A DNA stretch of 64,000 nt, from assembly GCF_015595025.1 (NCBI RefSeq), contig NZ_JADNRL010000019.1, positions 79,641 to 143,640 on the forward strand, given 5' to 3'. Shown here piece by piece: positions 10,856 to 20,676 of this stretch. The first letter of the stretch is position 1. Every line of letters begins with the position of its first letter. The position numbers and the translations under genes are program-made. Under the pieces are notes generated by a model. It did not search any database and was not told where the DNA came from. It worked only from the letters and a program-made list of their open reading frames with translations. Origin of the DNA: Halomonas sp. KAO (lineage in GTDB: Bacteria; Pseudomonadota; Gammaproteobacteria; Pseudomonadales; Halomonadaceae).

Positions 10856-11662
10856 TCAGGCGGAATCACCGCTGTCGTCGGGCGCCGGACCGGAGGTGCC
10901 CTCCCGAGCCGCCGCTGACGCCCGCATATGCTTGAAGGCCTCCATGATATCCATGGGCAGCGGGAAGACGATGGTGGAGGCATTCTTGTTGCTCATGTCG
11001 CTCATGGTCTGCAGGTAGCGCAGCTGGAGCGCCGCCGAGTTCTCGGCCATGACATTGGCGGCCTGCACCAGCTTGCGCGAGGCCTGCAGCTCACCCTCGG
11101 CGTGGATCACCTTGGCGCGACGCTCCCGCTCGGCCTCGGCCTGGCGGGCAATGGCACGGATCATGCTCTCGTCGAGATCGACATGCTTGATCTCCACATT
11201 GGCCACCTTGATGCCCCAGCCTTCGGCGGAGGTGTCGATGATCTCCTGAATATCATCGTTGAGCTTGTCGCGCTCGGAGAGCATCTCGTCGAGGTCGTGC
11301 TTGCCGAGCACCGAGCGCAGGGTGGTCTGGGCCAGCTGGCTGGTGGCGAGGGTGAAGTTCTCGACCTGGATGATCGCCTTCTCGGGGTCCACCACACGGA
11401 AATAGAGCACGGCGTTGACCTTGACGGTGACGTTGTCCTGGGAGATCACATCCTGCTCGGGCACATCCATGGTGACCACCCGTAGATCGACCACCTGCAT
11501 CTTCTGGATGGCGGGAATGATGATGATCAGCCCCGGCCCCTTGACCGACTGGAAGCGGCCGAGAAAGAACACCACCCCGCGCTTGTACTCGGGCAGGATA
11601 CGAATCGAGGCCGCCAGCAGCATGATCAGCAGGACGACCGGGACGAGGTAGGAAAGCAGCAT
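10856..11662 (-). CDS. Slipin family (SPFH/Band 7) membrane protein
   Basis: 268 residues from ATG 11662 with AAGGAG nine bases upstream. One N-terminal membrane segment (about 3-22) is followed by [18 protein letters not shown], which opens the SPFH domain (about 25-190), then a helical region rich in A, E and R ([16 protein letters not shown]). Slipins are stomatin-like scaffolds that oligomerise in the membrane. The nfeD gene lies directly upstream on the same strand, and NfeD proteases are known to cleave the C-terminus of their partner stomatin, so these two form a functional pair. Confidence 0.92.
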   Translation of the reverse strand: MLLSYLVPVVLLIMLLAASIRILPEYKRGVVFFLGRFQSVKGPGLIIIIPAIQKMQVVDLRVVTMDVPEQDVISQDNVTVKVNAVLYFRVVDPEKAIIQVENFTLATSQLAQTTLRSVLGKHDLDEMLSERDKLNDDIQEIIDTSAEGWGIKVANVEIKHVDLDESMIRAIARQAEAERERRAKVIHAEGELQASRKLVQAANVMAENSAALQLRYLQTMSDMSNKNASTIVFPLPMDIMEAFKHMRASAAAREGTSGPAPDDSGDSA

Positions 11663-11720
11663 GGTGTCGGCTCCTTGGTTGGGCCGGACGATGCGGATCA
11701 TCGACCGTGCCGGACAAGCC

Positions 11721-13214
11721 TCAGGACGATGAGGCCAGCGGTTCGACCTCCAGGGTCAGGCCGTCGACCGCGGTGACGCGTACCGACTGCCCGCGGGCGA
11801 GCGGCGTGGGACTGCGCGCCCGCCAGCGCTCGCCCATCAGGCGTACGTGGCCCTGGTCGGTGAAGTCCTCGAGGACCAGCGCCTCGCTGCCGACCAGCTC
11901 CTCATGGCCGGTGCGCGGTGGGCGTCGCCGCAGGCCGATGAAACGGGTCACGACCCACAGCATCAGGCCCGCCGCAAGCAGCGCGATGCCACCGATCATC
12001 GGCAGCGAGATGTTCAGGGTATCCGCGTCCATCAGTATCACCGATCCGATCACGAAGGCGACGATGCCGCCGATGCCGAGAATGCCGAAACTGGGCATCA
12101 GCGCCTCGCCCACGATCAGCCCCAGACCCACCAGGATCAGCGCCAGGCCGGCGTAGTTGACCGGCAGCACCTGGAAGGCAAACAGCGCCAGCAGCAGGCA
12201 GATGATGCCGATGGTGCCCGGCACCAGGCTGCCCGGATTGGAAAGCTCGAAGATCAGCCCGTAGAAGCCGATGATCATCAGGAAGTAGGCGACGTTGGGA
12301 TTGGTGATCACCGCCAGCAGCTCGGTACGCCAATCGGGATCGAAGCGTTCGACGGTGAGCTCCGCGGTGGCAAGGGTGCGCTCCCCGTCATCCATCACCA
12401 CCGTGCGACCGTCGAGCTGGGCGAGCAGGTCGTCCAGATCACTGGCCACCACCTCGATGACATTCTGCTCGAGCGCCTCCCGGGCGGTAAGATTGACCGC
12501 CTCGCGCACCGCCTGCTCGGCCCAGTCGGCATTGCGGCCATGGCGTTCGGCCAGCGAGCGGATATAGGCGACGGCATCCTCCAGCACCTTGCGCTCCATC
12601 GCCGTCTCGCCGCGGCGCTTGGCCGGCGCCTCCTGTGCGGCCTCGTCTGGCATCGACTCGCCCTCGTCCGGCGTGGCCTCAGTCGAGTCGTCGTCGCGCC
12701 CCTCGGCGTCGGCGGAGCCGTTCGATTCGGATTCGGGTTCGGGTTCGGGCTCACCCAGGCCCGGTAGCCCGCCTCCCCCGCCTAATTGCACCGGCGTCGC
12801 CGAGCCGAGATGAGTGGCCGGCGCCATGGCGGCGACGTGACTGGCATAGAGCAGATAGGTACCGGCGCTGGCCGCCCGGGCCCCCGCCGGCGTGACATAG
12901 AAGGCCACCGGCACCTCGGAGGAGAGCATGGCGCGGATCATGTCGCGCATGGCGGCGTCGAGGCCGCCGGGGGTATCCATCTCCACCACGACCAGCTCGG
13001 CATCGGCCTCGGCGGCACGCATCAGGCCGCGCTGAAAGTAGTCGCTGGTGGCCGGCCCGATGGCCCCCTCCACCCGCATCACCAGCGTGTTGCGCTCACT
13101 CTGCTGTGCCTGCACCGCGGCCTGTCCAAGCAGCAGCAACAGCCCCAGGGCCAGGCAGACGAGACTGAACAGCATTGCCACATGCCTGGGAGACGCGGTA
13201 CGCAACGGCTTCAT
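11721..13214 (-). CDS. NfeD family membrane serine protease (ClpP class)
   Basis: 497 residues. A signal-like segment (about 12-35) is followed by a ClpP-fold protease domain (40-280): substrate loop [13 protein letters not shown], nucleophile Ser116 in ARAASAGTY, and Lys209 in [10 protein letters not shown], the Ser-Lys dyad known from the archaeal 1510-N protease. Four to five membrane spans (about 285-430) and a C-terminal NfeD OB-fold follow. An acidic Pro/Glu/Ser insertion (about 153-198) interrupts the protease domain before the Lys. Start ATG 13214 has CAGGAG close upstream. It probably processes the slipin encoded next. Confidence 0.92.
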   Translation of the reverse strand: MKPLRTASPRHVAMLFSLVCLALGLLLLLGQAAVQAQQSERNTLVMRVEGAIGPATSDYFQRGLMRAAEADAELVVVEMDTPGGLDAAMRDMIRAMLSSEVPVAFYVTPAGARAASAGTYLLYASHVAAMAPATHLGSATPVQLGGGGGLPGLGEPEPEPESESNGSADAEGRDDDSTEATPDEGESMPDEAAQEAPAKRRGETAMERKVLEDAVAYIRSLAERHGRNADWAEQAVREAVNLTAREALEQNVIEVVASDLDDLLAQLDGRTVVMDDGERTLATAELTVERFDPDWRTELLAVITNPNVAYFLMIIGFYGLIFELSNPGSLVPGTIGIICLLLALFAFQVLPVNYAGLALILVGLGLIVGEALMPSFGILGIGGIVAFVIGSVILMDADTLNISLPMIGGIALLAAGLMLWVVTRFIGLRRRPPRTGHEELVGSEALVLEDFTDQGHVRLMGERWRARSPTPLARGQSVRVTAVDGLTLEVEPLASSS

Positions 13215-13470
13215 GGAACTCTCCTGAGCGGCACCTAGACCCTGGGAGGCGCCACACTGGAATGATTAACATCTTGTAATATTCAGCATAGCAGGCCGCC
13301 TCCCTGTATGTCCCATACGGTTGAAGTCGGCACCCTGCCGTCGCCTCCATTCGTCCTGCAACGCCAACCTTGTCAAAGACGCCTCCTGCAACAGCTTCGC
13401 CCTGGATTTCAACAACCAAATCAGTGCGGTGACTGGTGCTCGTCCCCGCACGCTGGCAACATGTTCGCTT

Positions 13471-15504
13471 ATGACCACCAGCTCCGAAGGAGGCGGCCGA
13501 GGGTTCGGGAGTCGACTCCTCGGCATTCTGAGCCGCCCCCTGACACTCCCCCTGCTGACGCTGCGCGGCCGCCTGCTGGCCGGTGCAGGGCTACTGTGGG
13601 CGGTGCTCTGTATCACGCTGCTAACCTATGGCTGGCAGGCGGGACACCTGCTGGTGGACAAGACCAACCATCAACACCTGCGCTATGAAGCCGAGCTGAT
13701 ACGCAACTCCATCACGTATCAGGTCAACGCACGCCTGCAGGTGCTGGAGCGTCTCGCCCAGCATCTCTCCGAGCCGATCGGTGACGCCCTCGGCACTCGG
13801 CAGCTAGACGCCCTGACCCCACTGTTCGAAGGCCTGGTACGTTTCGATCTCGATAGCCGCATCGTGGACGCCTGGCCTACCCGCAGTGGCATCGTGGGGG
13901 CCCGCTTTCCCGACCGGGACTATGCGCGCTTCATGCACGCCTTCCAGCAGCCCCATGTCAGTGCCCCCTTCGTGAGCCGACTCACCGGCGACCCCCTGGT
14001 AATGATGCTGGTGCCGCTGCATGACGCCGAGGGGCGCTACACCGGCTTTCTGGGCGGCGTGGTCAATATCGACCAGAGCCGGCTCTTCAAGGGGTTCGAG
14101 CACCTGCGCCTCGGCGAACGCGGGCATGTCACCATCACTACCGCAGCCGGCCAGCGCCTCTATCACCCCGAGCAGCGCCAGGCTGTCGTCGAGTTGCCCG
14201 ACACCCTCCCCCCGGCCCTCGACCGGGCCCTCTACGGCTGGCAGGGGGAAGCCGAGGAGGCCACCACCAGCGGGGAGCCTGCGCTGGTGGCTTACCGTCA
14301 GGTCTGGCCGGCGGACTGGATCGTCGGCGTGCATCTTCCCAATGCTCAGGCCGAGGCGCCGCTGGTTGCCGGCATGCGACGGATCACGCAGCTGGCCTGG
14401 TGGGCTCTGGGACTGGTACTGCCGGTGCTCGGTCTTCTGATCTGGCTGGCCCTGCGCCCGCTGACCCGGCTGGCCAGGCAGGCGCGTGAGCTTCGCGACG
14501 GACAGCGCCACCTGCTCGAGATTCCCACCCGGATGCCGGAGCTGCGTCGGGTCATCGATGTCATCAACCAGACCACCCAGGCCCGGAGAGCCAACCTGCA
14601 TGATCTCACTCGTCGCAAGGCCCTGCTCAATGCCACGCTGGCGGCATCGCCTCAGGGCATGTTCGTTACCGACCCCCGGGGTCGGCTGACCTTCCTCAAC
14701 GAGGCGCTCAACAAGACCCTCGGCACTTCCGTATCGCAGACACTCGAGTCCTGGGCCCATCGCATCCATCCCGAGGAGCGCGTCCCGGTGCGGGAGGCCT
14801 GGCGACAGAGTCTTGCAAGGCAGCAGGGCTTCATGCGCCAGTTCCGCTTCGTGGATCACGAGGGCAAGCAGCGCTGGCTGGATATTCACACAAGCGCGAT
14901 ACATGTGGAGGGGGAGTTTATCGGCGTCGTCGGAACCGTTCGCGATATTACCCAGCATCGTCACGATGACGCGCTCCGTCGCTGGGAGGCGGAACACGAC
15001 CCGCTGACCGGACTGCTCAATCGACGCGGCCTGACACGCCGGCTGGAAGAGGCTCTGGTGGAGTGGCAGAAGACCGGTGATCAGACGGCGGTACTGCTCT
15101 TCGATCTCGATCACTTCAAGCCGATCAATGACCAGGGCGGCCACGCCCTGGGAGACCGCATGCTGCAACGGATCGCCGAAACGATTCGGGGCGTGGCACG
15201 CAGCAGCGATCATGCGGCACGCCAGGGCGGCGACGAATTCGCCGTACTGCTGACGGGCTGCAGCCTCGACCAGGCTCAGACCCTCGCCGAGGTGTTGCGG
15301 GAGCGCGTCGCCTCTCTCGCGATCGAACACCAGGAGCATCGCTGGCAGGTCACCGCCAGTATCGGCATTTCCTGCTTTCAACCGGGCGACAGGGAGATCG
15401 ATGCCATGCTCGCCCGGGCCGATGCCGCCAGCTATCGCGCCAAGCAGGGCGGTCGCAATCGCGTCGTTATCGACGAGGACAAACCACGCTCCGTTACCGG
15501 CTAG
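13471..15504 (+). CDS. Diguanylate cyclase with Cache, PAS and GGDEF domains
   Basis: 677 residues. One membrane segment (about 34-54), a periplasmic double-Cache sensor (about 60-280), a second membrane segment (about 290-312), a PAS domain (about 365-480) and a C-terminal GGDEF domain. The active site GGDEF is intact at residues 586-590, with the inhibitory RxxD (RSSD, 577-580) five residues before it. It should therefore make cyclic di-GMP and be feedback-inhibited. The frame is open upstream to 13321, but ATG 13471 gives the expected N-terminus; no good ribosome site is seen. The Cache ligand is unknown. Confidence 0.92.
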   Translation: MTTSSEGGGRGFGSRLLGILSRPLTLPLLTLRGRLLAGAGLLWAVLCITLLTYGWQAGHLLVDKTNHQHLRYEAELIRNSITYQVNARLQVLERLAQHLSEPIGDALGTRQLDALTPLFEGLVRFDLDSRIVDAWPTRSGIVGARFPDRDYARFMHAFQQPHVSAPFVSRLTGDPLVMMLVPLHDAEGRYTGFLGGVVNIDQSRLFKGFEHLRLGERGHVTITTAAGQRLYHPEQRQAVVELPDTLPPALDRALYGWQGEAEEATTSGEPALVAYRQVWPADWIVGVHLPNAQAEAPLVAGMRRITQLAWWALGLVLPVLGLLIWLALRPLTRLARQARELRDGQRHLLEIPTRMPELRRVIDVINQTTQARRANLHDLTRRKALLNATLAASPQGMFVTDPRGRLTFLNEALNKTLGTSVSQTLESWAHRIHPEERVPVREAWRQSLARQQGFMRQFRFVDHEGKQRWLDIHTSAIHVEGEFIGVVGTVRDITQHRHDDALRRWEAEHDPLTGLLNRRGLTRRLEEALVEWQKTGDQTAVLLFDLDHFKPINDQGGHALGDRMLQRIAETIRGVARSSDHAARQGGDEFAVLLTGCSLDQAQTLAEVLRERVASLAIEHQEHRWQVTASIGISCFQPGDREIDAMLARADAASYRAKQGGRNRVVIDEDKPRSVTG

Positions 15505-15593
15505 CCGGTACCGGGCCTCGGGCGCAGCTCAGGGGTTGGGCCCAAGACCCGGCGGGCTGCCCTCAGGCAGGAGCGAGCCGCCAGCGGAGGAGA

Positions 15594-16325
15594 TCACAGA
15601 TCGTGAGACTCGCCGGCGAAGCGGCGCTGCACCTCGACCATATAGGCCGACAGCGAGGTCAACGCGTCGCTCCCCCAGGCCAGCGGCTCGGCCTCCATGG
15701 GGGCGACCATGCAGACCTGCACCATCTCATCGGCGTGAACCTCGGGCATGCCGAACCGGCTATCGGCCATGGCCACCCGATGGGGGAAGGGCTGCTCGAA
15801 GGTAGCCTGATAACCGGTATCCTCGCCGTCGCTGCCATGACAACTGGCACAGGCCAGACCATTGCTGCTCAGCGAGCTGTCGTGGTAGAGCGCCTCACCC
15901 TGGGCCAGCAGGCCGGCATCGTTGGCGCCATCCTCGCTGTATGCCGGCGTATAGCCGTCGGGGCGTTTAACGGCCTCACTGCTATCGGCCTTAACCTCTT
16001 CGGCTTCACCTTCTGCCTCTGCCTCGCCTTCGCCTTCTGTCTCTGCTTCACTTTCGGCCTCTCCTTCGGCCCCTCCTTCTGCCTCCCCTTCAGCTTCGCC
16101 CTCTGCCTCGCCCTGCGCCTCGCCCTCTGCCTCACCCTGCGCCTCGGCATGGGCGCTGGAGAGGAACAGTGAGAGAGTGCCCGGGCCAGTGTCGCCGCTC
16201 TCATCCTCCATGGTGACTTGCAGTGAGACGCCCCCCGCCGCCAGCACCAGCACGGGGGCCGTGCAGGCCAGCTGCCGACTCAGGCGACCCAGCAGCCGGT
16301 GTCTCTTGTCGTTATCGTGTGACAT
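15594..16325 (-). CDS. c-type cytochrome with N-terminal Gly-Glu-Ala-Glu repeat tract
   Basis: 243 residues. Residues 1-60 form a leader with a hydrophobic stretch (APVLVLAAGG). About 60-112 are an almost pure GEAE/AEGE tract. From about 130 a small cytochrome c domain carries one heme site, CASCHG, with a later Met in MPEVHADEM as possible axial ligand. The leader (RLLGRLSRQL, APVLVLAAGG, SSAHAEAQGEA) aligns with that of the small repeat peptide at 35382-35708. Cytochrome domains of this type carry electrons in the periplasm. The ribosome site CGAGGAG is 7 bases from the ATG. The function of the tract is unknown. Confidence 0.85.
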   Translation of the reverse strand: MSHDNDKRHRLLGRLSRQLACTAPVLVLAAGGVSLQVTMEDESGDTGPGTLSLFLSSAHAEAQGEAEGEAQGEAEGEAEGEAEGGAEGEAESEAETEGEGEAEAEGEAEEVKADSSEAVKRPDGYTPAYSEDGANDAGLLAQGEALYHDSSLSSNGLACASCHGSDGEDTGYQATFEQPFPHRVAMADSRFGMPEVHADEMVQVCMVAPMEAEPLAWGSDALTSLSAYMVEVQRRFAGESHDL

Positions 16326-16430
16326 GGTGCTTCTCCTCGATGGTTGCCCACAGGGTCATTGCCCACAGGGACAAGGGATATTGATACTCTCCCGATGACG
16401 TTCGACGCCATGGGGACCGCCACCCTTAGG

Positions 16431-16515
16431 CGATACGTCTTGGTAGGAGCCGACCCGGCGAACCTTACGGCTAAAGGCTGTAAGGATCTCTGCTTCGCCA
16501 CGACACTCCTGACAG
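16431..16515 (-). ncRNA. Candidate structured leader RNA of the cytochrome gene
   Basis: The sequence folds into nested stems: GGCGAA (16457-16462) with TTCGCC (16494-16499), and inside it CCTTACGGC (16463-16471) with GCTGTAAGG (16477-16485) closed by a short loop. Further outward, GGAG and CTCC also pair. Read on the minus strand it ends about 105 bases before the cytochrome start. The asymmetric internal loop (GCAGAGAT on the minus strand) is riboswitch-like, and a loose resemblance to class I cyclic di-GMP aptamers is only a guess. It could equally act on the plus strand ahead of the phosphotransferase gene. Confidence 0.35.
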
Positions 16516-16542
16516 ATCGATATCATTCCAGCGAGGAGGCCC

Positions 16543-17646
16543 ATGACAGGGACCACGAGCGAAGCGAGACCCACCGAGACACGGGGCGCACAGAGAGAAC
16601 GCCTGGCCGAGGCGCTGGTCAGGCAGGGCTATCGGGAGGCGATACGTGAGCTGCGACCGATGGCCGATACCGGGCTGGCCCATCACCACTTCTGGCTCGT
16701 CCGTGACGGGGACGACTGGGTGGCACGACTCCCCAAGCAGAGCCAGCTGGGCCTTGCGGCAGGCGCCAATCTGGACTACCAGGCCACCTGTTTCGAACGC
16801 GCCGGCGCCTCCGGTCACACACCATCCCTGCAGGGCGTGCTCACCCCATCGACAACGCTGCCTCGAGGCGGCCTGCTGGTGGATGCCGTACACGGGCGGC
16901 CGGCTCGACTGCCCGACGACCTGCCGGCGATCGCCAAGGCACTCGCCGCCCTGCATGGGCTACCGCTGCCGCCCGCCGAAGCACGTGCCCCGCTGCTGGC
17001 ACCGGCCGATCCCTGGGCCGCCATGCGCGAAGAGGTGACGACCCAGGCCGAGTTCCTCGACCAGGCTGGACTGTCTGCCGAGGTGGTGACGATGGTGCGA
17101 GAGGAGCTGGGCTCCCTGCCGAGTGAACTCGAGCGCGGCGAGGCGTCGAGACCCCGGCTGATCAGCTTCGATGCGCACCCGGGCAACTTCCTGATCGATG
17201 CCGAGGGTAGCGCCGTGCTGGTCGACCTGGAAAAGTGCCGCTACGGGCTCCCCGGCTTCGACCTGGCCCACGCCAGCCTCTATACCTCCACCACCTGGGA
17301 CCCCAACAGCCATGCCGTGCTCGGCATCGGCGAACTGGCCGACTTCCACCAGCGCTGGATGAGCCGCACCGGCATCGGCGAGCTCGACACCCTGCTCGCC
17401 TGCCGCCGCGCCATGTGGCTATGGTCGCTGACCTGGTGCGCCAAGTGGCGTGCCAGTCATGATCGCACCCGAGACGCCGGGGCCCGCGGTGAAGACTGGT
17501 CTGCCGAGCTCAGCGATGACGCGCTGATCGCCCATGTGCGCGACAGGGTCGACCACTACCTCTCCCCCGCCGTCATCGACCATGTCCGGCGCGAGTTCGA
17601 CGCGCTGGCCACTGCCCTTTCGAACGCTCTGGAACAGGATGCCTGA
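16543..17646 (+). CDS. Aminoglycoside phosphotransferase/choline kinase-like protein
   Basis: 367 residues with the APH-type kinase fold. The catalytic loop reads ISFDAHPGNFL: the Asp and Asn are present but the His two residues before the Asp, usual in HxD, is Ser. The metal-binding Asp follows in VLVDLEKCRYG. The family phosphorylates choline, thiamine, aminoglycosides or similar small molecules. It begins 17 bases after a GAGGAGG ribosome site region and ends two bases before the YnjB-like gene, so it belongs to the ABC importer operon and may phosphorylate the imported compound. Confidence 0.82.
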   Translation: MTGTTSEARPTETRGAQRERLAEALVRQGYREAIRELRPMADTGLAHHHFWLVRDGDDWVARLPKQSQLGLAAGANLDYQATCFERAGASGHTPSLQGVLTPSTTLPRGGLLVDAVHGRPARLPDDLPAIAKALAALHGLPLPPAEARAPLLAPADPWAAMREEVTTQAEFLDQAGLSAEVVTMVREELGSLPSELERGEASRPRLISFDAHPGNFLIDAEGSAVLVDLEKCRYGLPGFDLAHASLYTSTTWDPNSHAVLGIGELADFHQRWMSRTGIGELDTLLACRRAMWLWSLTWCAKWRASHDRTRDAGARGEDWSAELSDDALIAHVRDRVDHYLSPAVIDHVRREFDALATALSNALEQDA

Positions 17647-17648
17647 CC

Positions 17649-18920
17649 ATGCTCCGATATCGCCCCGCCCGCCTGGCCACCGCACTGGTCTGTGTCTCTC
17701 TCGGCCTGGCGTCGGCCTCACCGCTGGCGGCCAGCCCCGATCTCGATGACTGGCAGGCCGTGCGCGAGCAGGCTCGCGGCCAGACGGTCTACTGGAACGC
17801 CTGGGGCGGCGACACGCGCACCAATGGCTATATCGCCTGGGTCGCCAAGCGGATGGCCGAGGCCCACGGCGTCGAGGTCGTGCACGTCAAGCTGGATGAC
17901 ACCAGCACCGCGGTTTCACGGGTCGTCGCGGAGAAGGCGGCGAACAACCTGGACGATGGCAGCATCGATCTGGTCTGGCTCAACGGCGAGAACTTCGCCG
18001 CCATGCGCGAACACGAGCTGCTGTATGGCCCCTTCGCCGAGGCGCTGCCCAACTTCTCCCTGACGCGCCCCGCCGACAACCCCGAGGTGATCACCGACTT
18101 CACCCTACCCACCGAGGGCTTCGAGTCCCCCTGGGGCAAGGCGCAGATCACCTTCTACTATGACAGCCATGAGCTTCGCGGGGATAGCGACGAGCTCCGC
18201 GGGGACAGCCAGGAGGTGGAGACCCCCCCCGGCAGCATCGAGGCGCTGCTCGACTGGGCCCGTGCCAATCCCGGACGCTTCAGCTACCCGCGCATTCCCG
18301 ACTTCACCGGCAGCACCTTCCTCAAGCAGGCGCTGATCGCCCTGGCCGACGATCGCCAAGCACTCTATGCGCCGGTAGAAGCCAGTGATTTCGCCACGAT
18401 TACCGCCCCGCTGTGGGACTACCTGGATGCCCTGCACCCGCACCTATGGCGTGGCGGGCGACAGTTCCCCAACTCGGGGCCGGAACTGCGCAGCCTGATG
18501 GGGGCCGGCGAACTCTCCCTGGCCTTCACCTTCTACCCCTCCGAGCCGGCCGCCGCGGTGGCCGACTTCGAGCTGCCCGCCAGCACCCGCAGCTACGTGT
18601 TCGACGACGGCACCCTGGGGAACGTCCACTTCGTGGCGATTCCCTTCAACTCGCCGCACAAGGCGGGTGCCCTGGTGCTTGCCGACTTCCTGCTCTCCCC
18701 CGAGGCCCAGGCCCACAAGCAGGACCTCGCCGTCTGGGGCGACCGTACGGTGCTCGACGTGGCCCATCTGGACGACGCCACTCGCCGGCTGTTTGCCATC
18801 GAGGCGGACAGTCCCGCCATGCTCGCCCCCGAGGCCCTGGCGAAGACCCTGCCCGAGCCCCATCCCAGCTGGATGACGGCCCTGCAGGAAGCGTGGCAAG
18901 CACGTTACATCGCCCAGTGA
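17649..18920 (+). CDS. ABC transporter substrate-binding protein, YnjB type
   Basis: 423 residues with a signal peptide (about 1-28, cleavage after ASPLAAS). The mature protein begins with TVYWNAWGGDTRTNGYIAW, typical of the YnjB group of periplasmic binding proteins, and later DLVWLNGENFAAM. It delivers an unknown solute to the permease encoded next. A 21-base tandem duplication inside the gene (18171-18212) doubles ELRGDS around residues 176-188, in frame. Second gene of a four-gene operon. Confidence 0.88.
   Translation: MLRYRPARLATALVCVSLGLASASPLAASPDLDDWQAVREQARGQTVYWNAWGGDTRTNGYIAWVAKRMAEAHGVEVVHVKLDDTSTAVSRVVAEKAANNLDDGSIDLVWLNGENFAAMREHELLYGPFAEALPNFSLTRPADNPEVITDFTLPTEGFESPWGKAQITFYYDSHELRGDSDELRGDSQEVETPPGSIEALLDWARANPGRFSYPRIPDFTGSTFLKQALIALADDRQALYAPVEASDFATITAPLWDYLDALHPHLWRGGRQFPNSGPELRSLMGAGELSLAFTFYPSEPAAAVADFELPASTRSYVFDDGTLGNVHFVAIPFNSPHKAGALVLADFLLSPEAQAHKQDLAVWGDRTVLDVAHLDDATRRLFAIEADSPAMLAPEALAKTLPEPHPSWMTALQEAWQARYIAQ
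18171..18212 (+). repeat. 21-bp in-frame tandem duplication in the ynjB-like gene
   Basis: Two adjacent 21-base units (18171-18191 and 18192-18212) differ at a few positions and encode ELRGDSD and ELRGDSQ. The frame is kept. Confidence 0.8.
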
Positions 18921-18957
18921 GGCAACGCATGCAGGATGACGGGAGGCAGCGGACGCC

Positions 18958-20676
18958 ATGTGGCTGCGCCTGATGCCGACGGTGGTGTTCACTCTGCTGG
19001 TCGGCCCCATACTGGCCGGCGTGGCGATGGTGCTGTTACCGGCCTTCGGCTATCTGCCCGCTCTGGGCGGCGAGACGTTCAGCCTGGCCCCCTGGCGCGA
19101 GCTGCTGGACCAGCCGGGGCTGGCACGCTCGGTGAGTATCAGCCTGGCCAGCGGCCTGATCGCCACCGCCGTATCACTGGCCGTGGTGCTGCTGTTCCTG
19201 GCCGCGGCCGCCGACACCCGACTCGACCGCTGGCTGCGCCGTGCGGTGTCGCCGCTGCTGGCGCTGCCCCACGCCGCGGCGGCCTTCGGCCTGGCCTTCT
19301 TGATCGCCCCCTCGGGGCTGATGGCGCGGCTGTTCTCGCCGGGGGCGACCGGCTGGGAGCGGCCGCCGGACCTGCTGATTGTCCAGGATTCCTGGGGCCT
19401 CAGCCTGATGGCCGGCCTGATCATCAAGGAGCTTCCCTTCCTGATGCTGATGAGCCTGGCGGCTCTCCCCCAGCTCGACGCCCCAAGACGAGTGGCCCTG
19501 GCCCGCTCGCTGGGCTATCGACCCACCATCGCCTGGCTCAAGACGGTGGCCCCGGCGCTCTACCCGCTGATTCGCCTGCCGGTCTACGCGGTGATCGCCT
19601 TCGCCAGCTCGGTAGTGGATGTCGCGATGATCCTGGGGCCGACGCTGCCACCGACACTGGCCGTCTCGATTCTCGAGTGGTTCCACGACCCCGACCTGGA
19701 GAAACGCTTCCTGGCCTCGGCCGGCGCCGTGCTTCAACTGGGAGTCACGCTCACGGCCCTGCTCATCTGGTGGGGGCTGGAGTGCCTGGCAAGGCGCCTG
19801 GGCCGAGGCTGGGTGGTGAACGGCCAACGGCGCGGCGGCGAGCGCTGGCTGCACCTCACCGGTCGCGGCTCTCTGGTCATCACCACGCTCACCGCCGGGC
19901 TGGGGCTCGGTGGCCTGGCCCTCTACTCCGTCGCCGGCTTCTGGCGCTTTCCCGATGCCCTGCCGACCACATTGACCCTGGGCCACTGGCAGACCGCGCT
20001 TCCCTTGCTGGGTGGCCCCGTGACCACCACCCTGACCATCGCGGCAAGCGCCACCCTGCTCGCCATGCTGCTGACCCTGGCGGTACTGGAGAACGAGCAG
20101 CGTGGCGGTCGGCGCCCTGGCGTGAACGGGCCGCTCCCTGCACCAGGCCGGCGGATCACCGCCATGAATCTGCTCTATCTGCCGCTGATCGTGCCTCAGA
20201 TCGCCTTCCTGTTTGGCCTGGTGGTGCTGCTGGAAGCCCTGGGCATCCGCGCCCGATTGCCCCTGGTGATCTTTGCGCACCTGCTGTTCGTGCTGCCCTA
20301 TGTCTTCCTGTCGATGGCCGAGAGCTACCGCCGCTTCGACCCGCGCTGGACGCGGCTCGCCCTGACCCTGGGCCACTCCCGCAACGGGGCCTTCTGGCGG
20401 GTACGCCTGCCCATGCTGCTGGCACCGCTGTTGACCGCCACCGCAGTGGGCATGGCGATCAGCATCGGTCAGTATCTACCCACCCTGCTGCTGGGGGCCG
20501 GGCGCATTGCCACCGTCACCACCGAGGCGGTATCCCTGGCCAGCGGCGGCAACCGCCGCGTGATCGGCGTCTGGGCGCTGGTTCAGGCCAGCCTGCCGCT
20601 GCTGGGTTTCATCATCGCCATGGGCCTGCCCCGGCTGCTGTGGTCAAACCGTCGTGGCATGCGAGGAGCGCCATGA
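18958..20676 (+). CDS. ABC transporter permease, fused two-domain YnjC type
   Basis: 572 residues with about twelve membrane spans in two binding-protein-dependent permease halves (about 1-275 and 290-572). The coupling loop of the first half is AALPQLDAPRRVALARSLGY; in the second half it is MAESYRRFDPRWTRLALTLG. Such a fused permease alone can form the channel. It follows the substrate-binding gene after 37 bases and overlaps the ATPase gene by four bases (ATGA), so the two are translationally coupled. Confidence 0.9.
   Translation: MWLRLMPTVVFTLLVGPILAGVAMVLLPAFGYLPALGGETFSLAPWRELLDQPGLARSVSISLASGLIATAVSLAVVLLFLAAAADTRLDRWLRRAVSPLLALPHAAAAFGLAFLIAPSGLMARLFSPGATGWERPPDLLIVQDSWGLSLMAGLIIKELPFLMLMSLAALPQLDAPRRVALARSLGYRPTIAWLKTVAPALYPLIRLPVYAVIAFASSVVDVAMILGPTLPPTLAVSILEWFHDPDLEKRFLASAGAVLQLGVTLTALLIWWGLECLARRLGRGWVVNGQRRGGERWLHLTGRGSLVITTLTAGLGLGGLALYSVAGFWRFPDALPTTLTLGHWQTALPLLGGPVTTTLTIAASATLLAMLLTLAVLENEQRGGRRPGVNGPLPAPGRRITAMNLLYLPLIVPQIAFLFGLVVLLEALGIRARLPLVIFAHLLFVLPYVFLSMAESYRRFDPRWTRLALTLGHSRNGAFWRVRLPMLLAPLLTATAVGMAISIGQYLPTLLLGAGRIATVTTEAVSLASGGNRRVIGVWALVQASLPLLGFIIAMGLPRLLWSNRRGMRGAP

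Noticed and set aside
15960..16150. Sequencing or assembly artefact in the GEAE tract
   Set aside because: The frame stays open through the tract into a good heme-binding domain, and an independent gene 19 kb away has the same leader and repeat.
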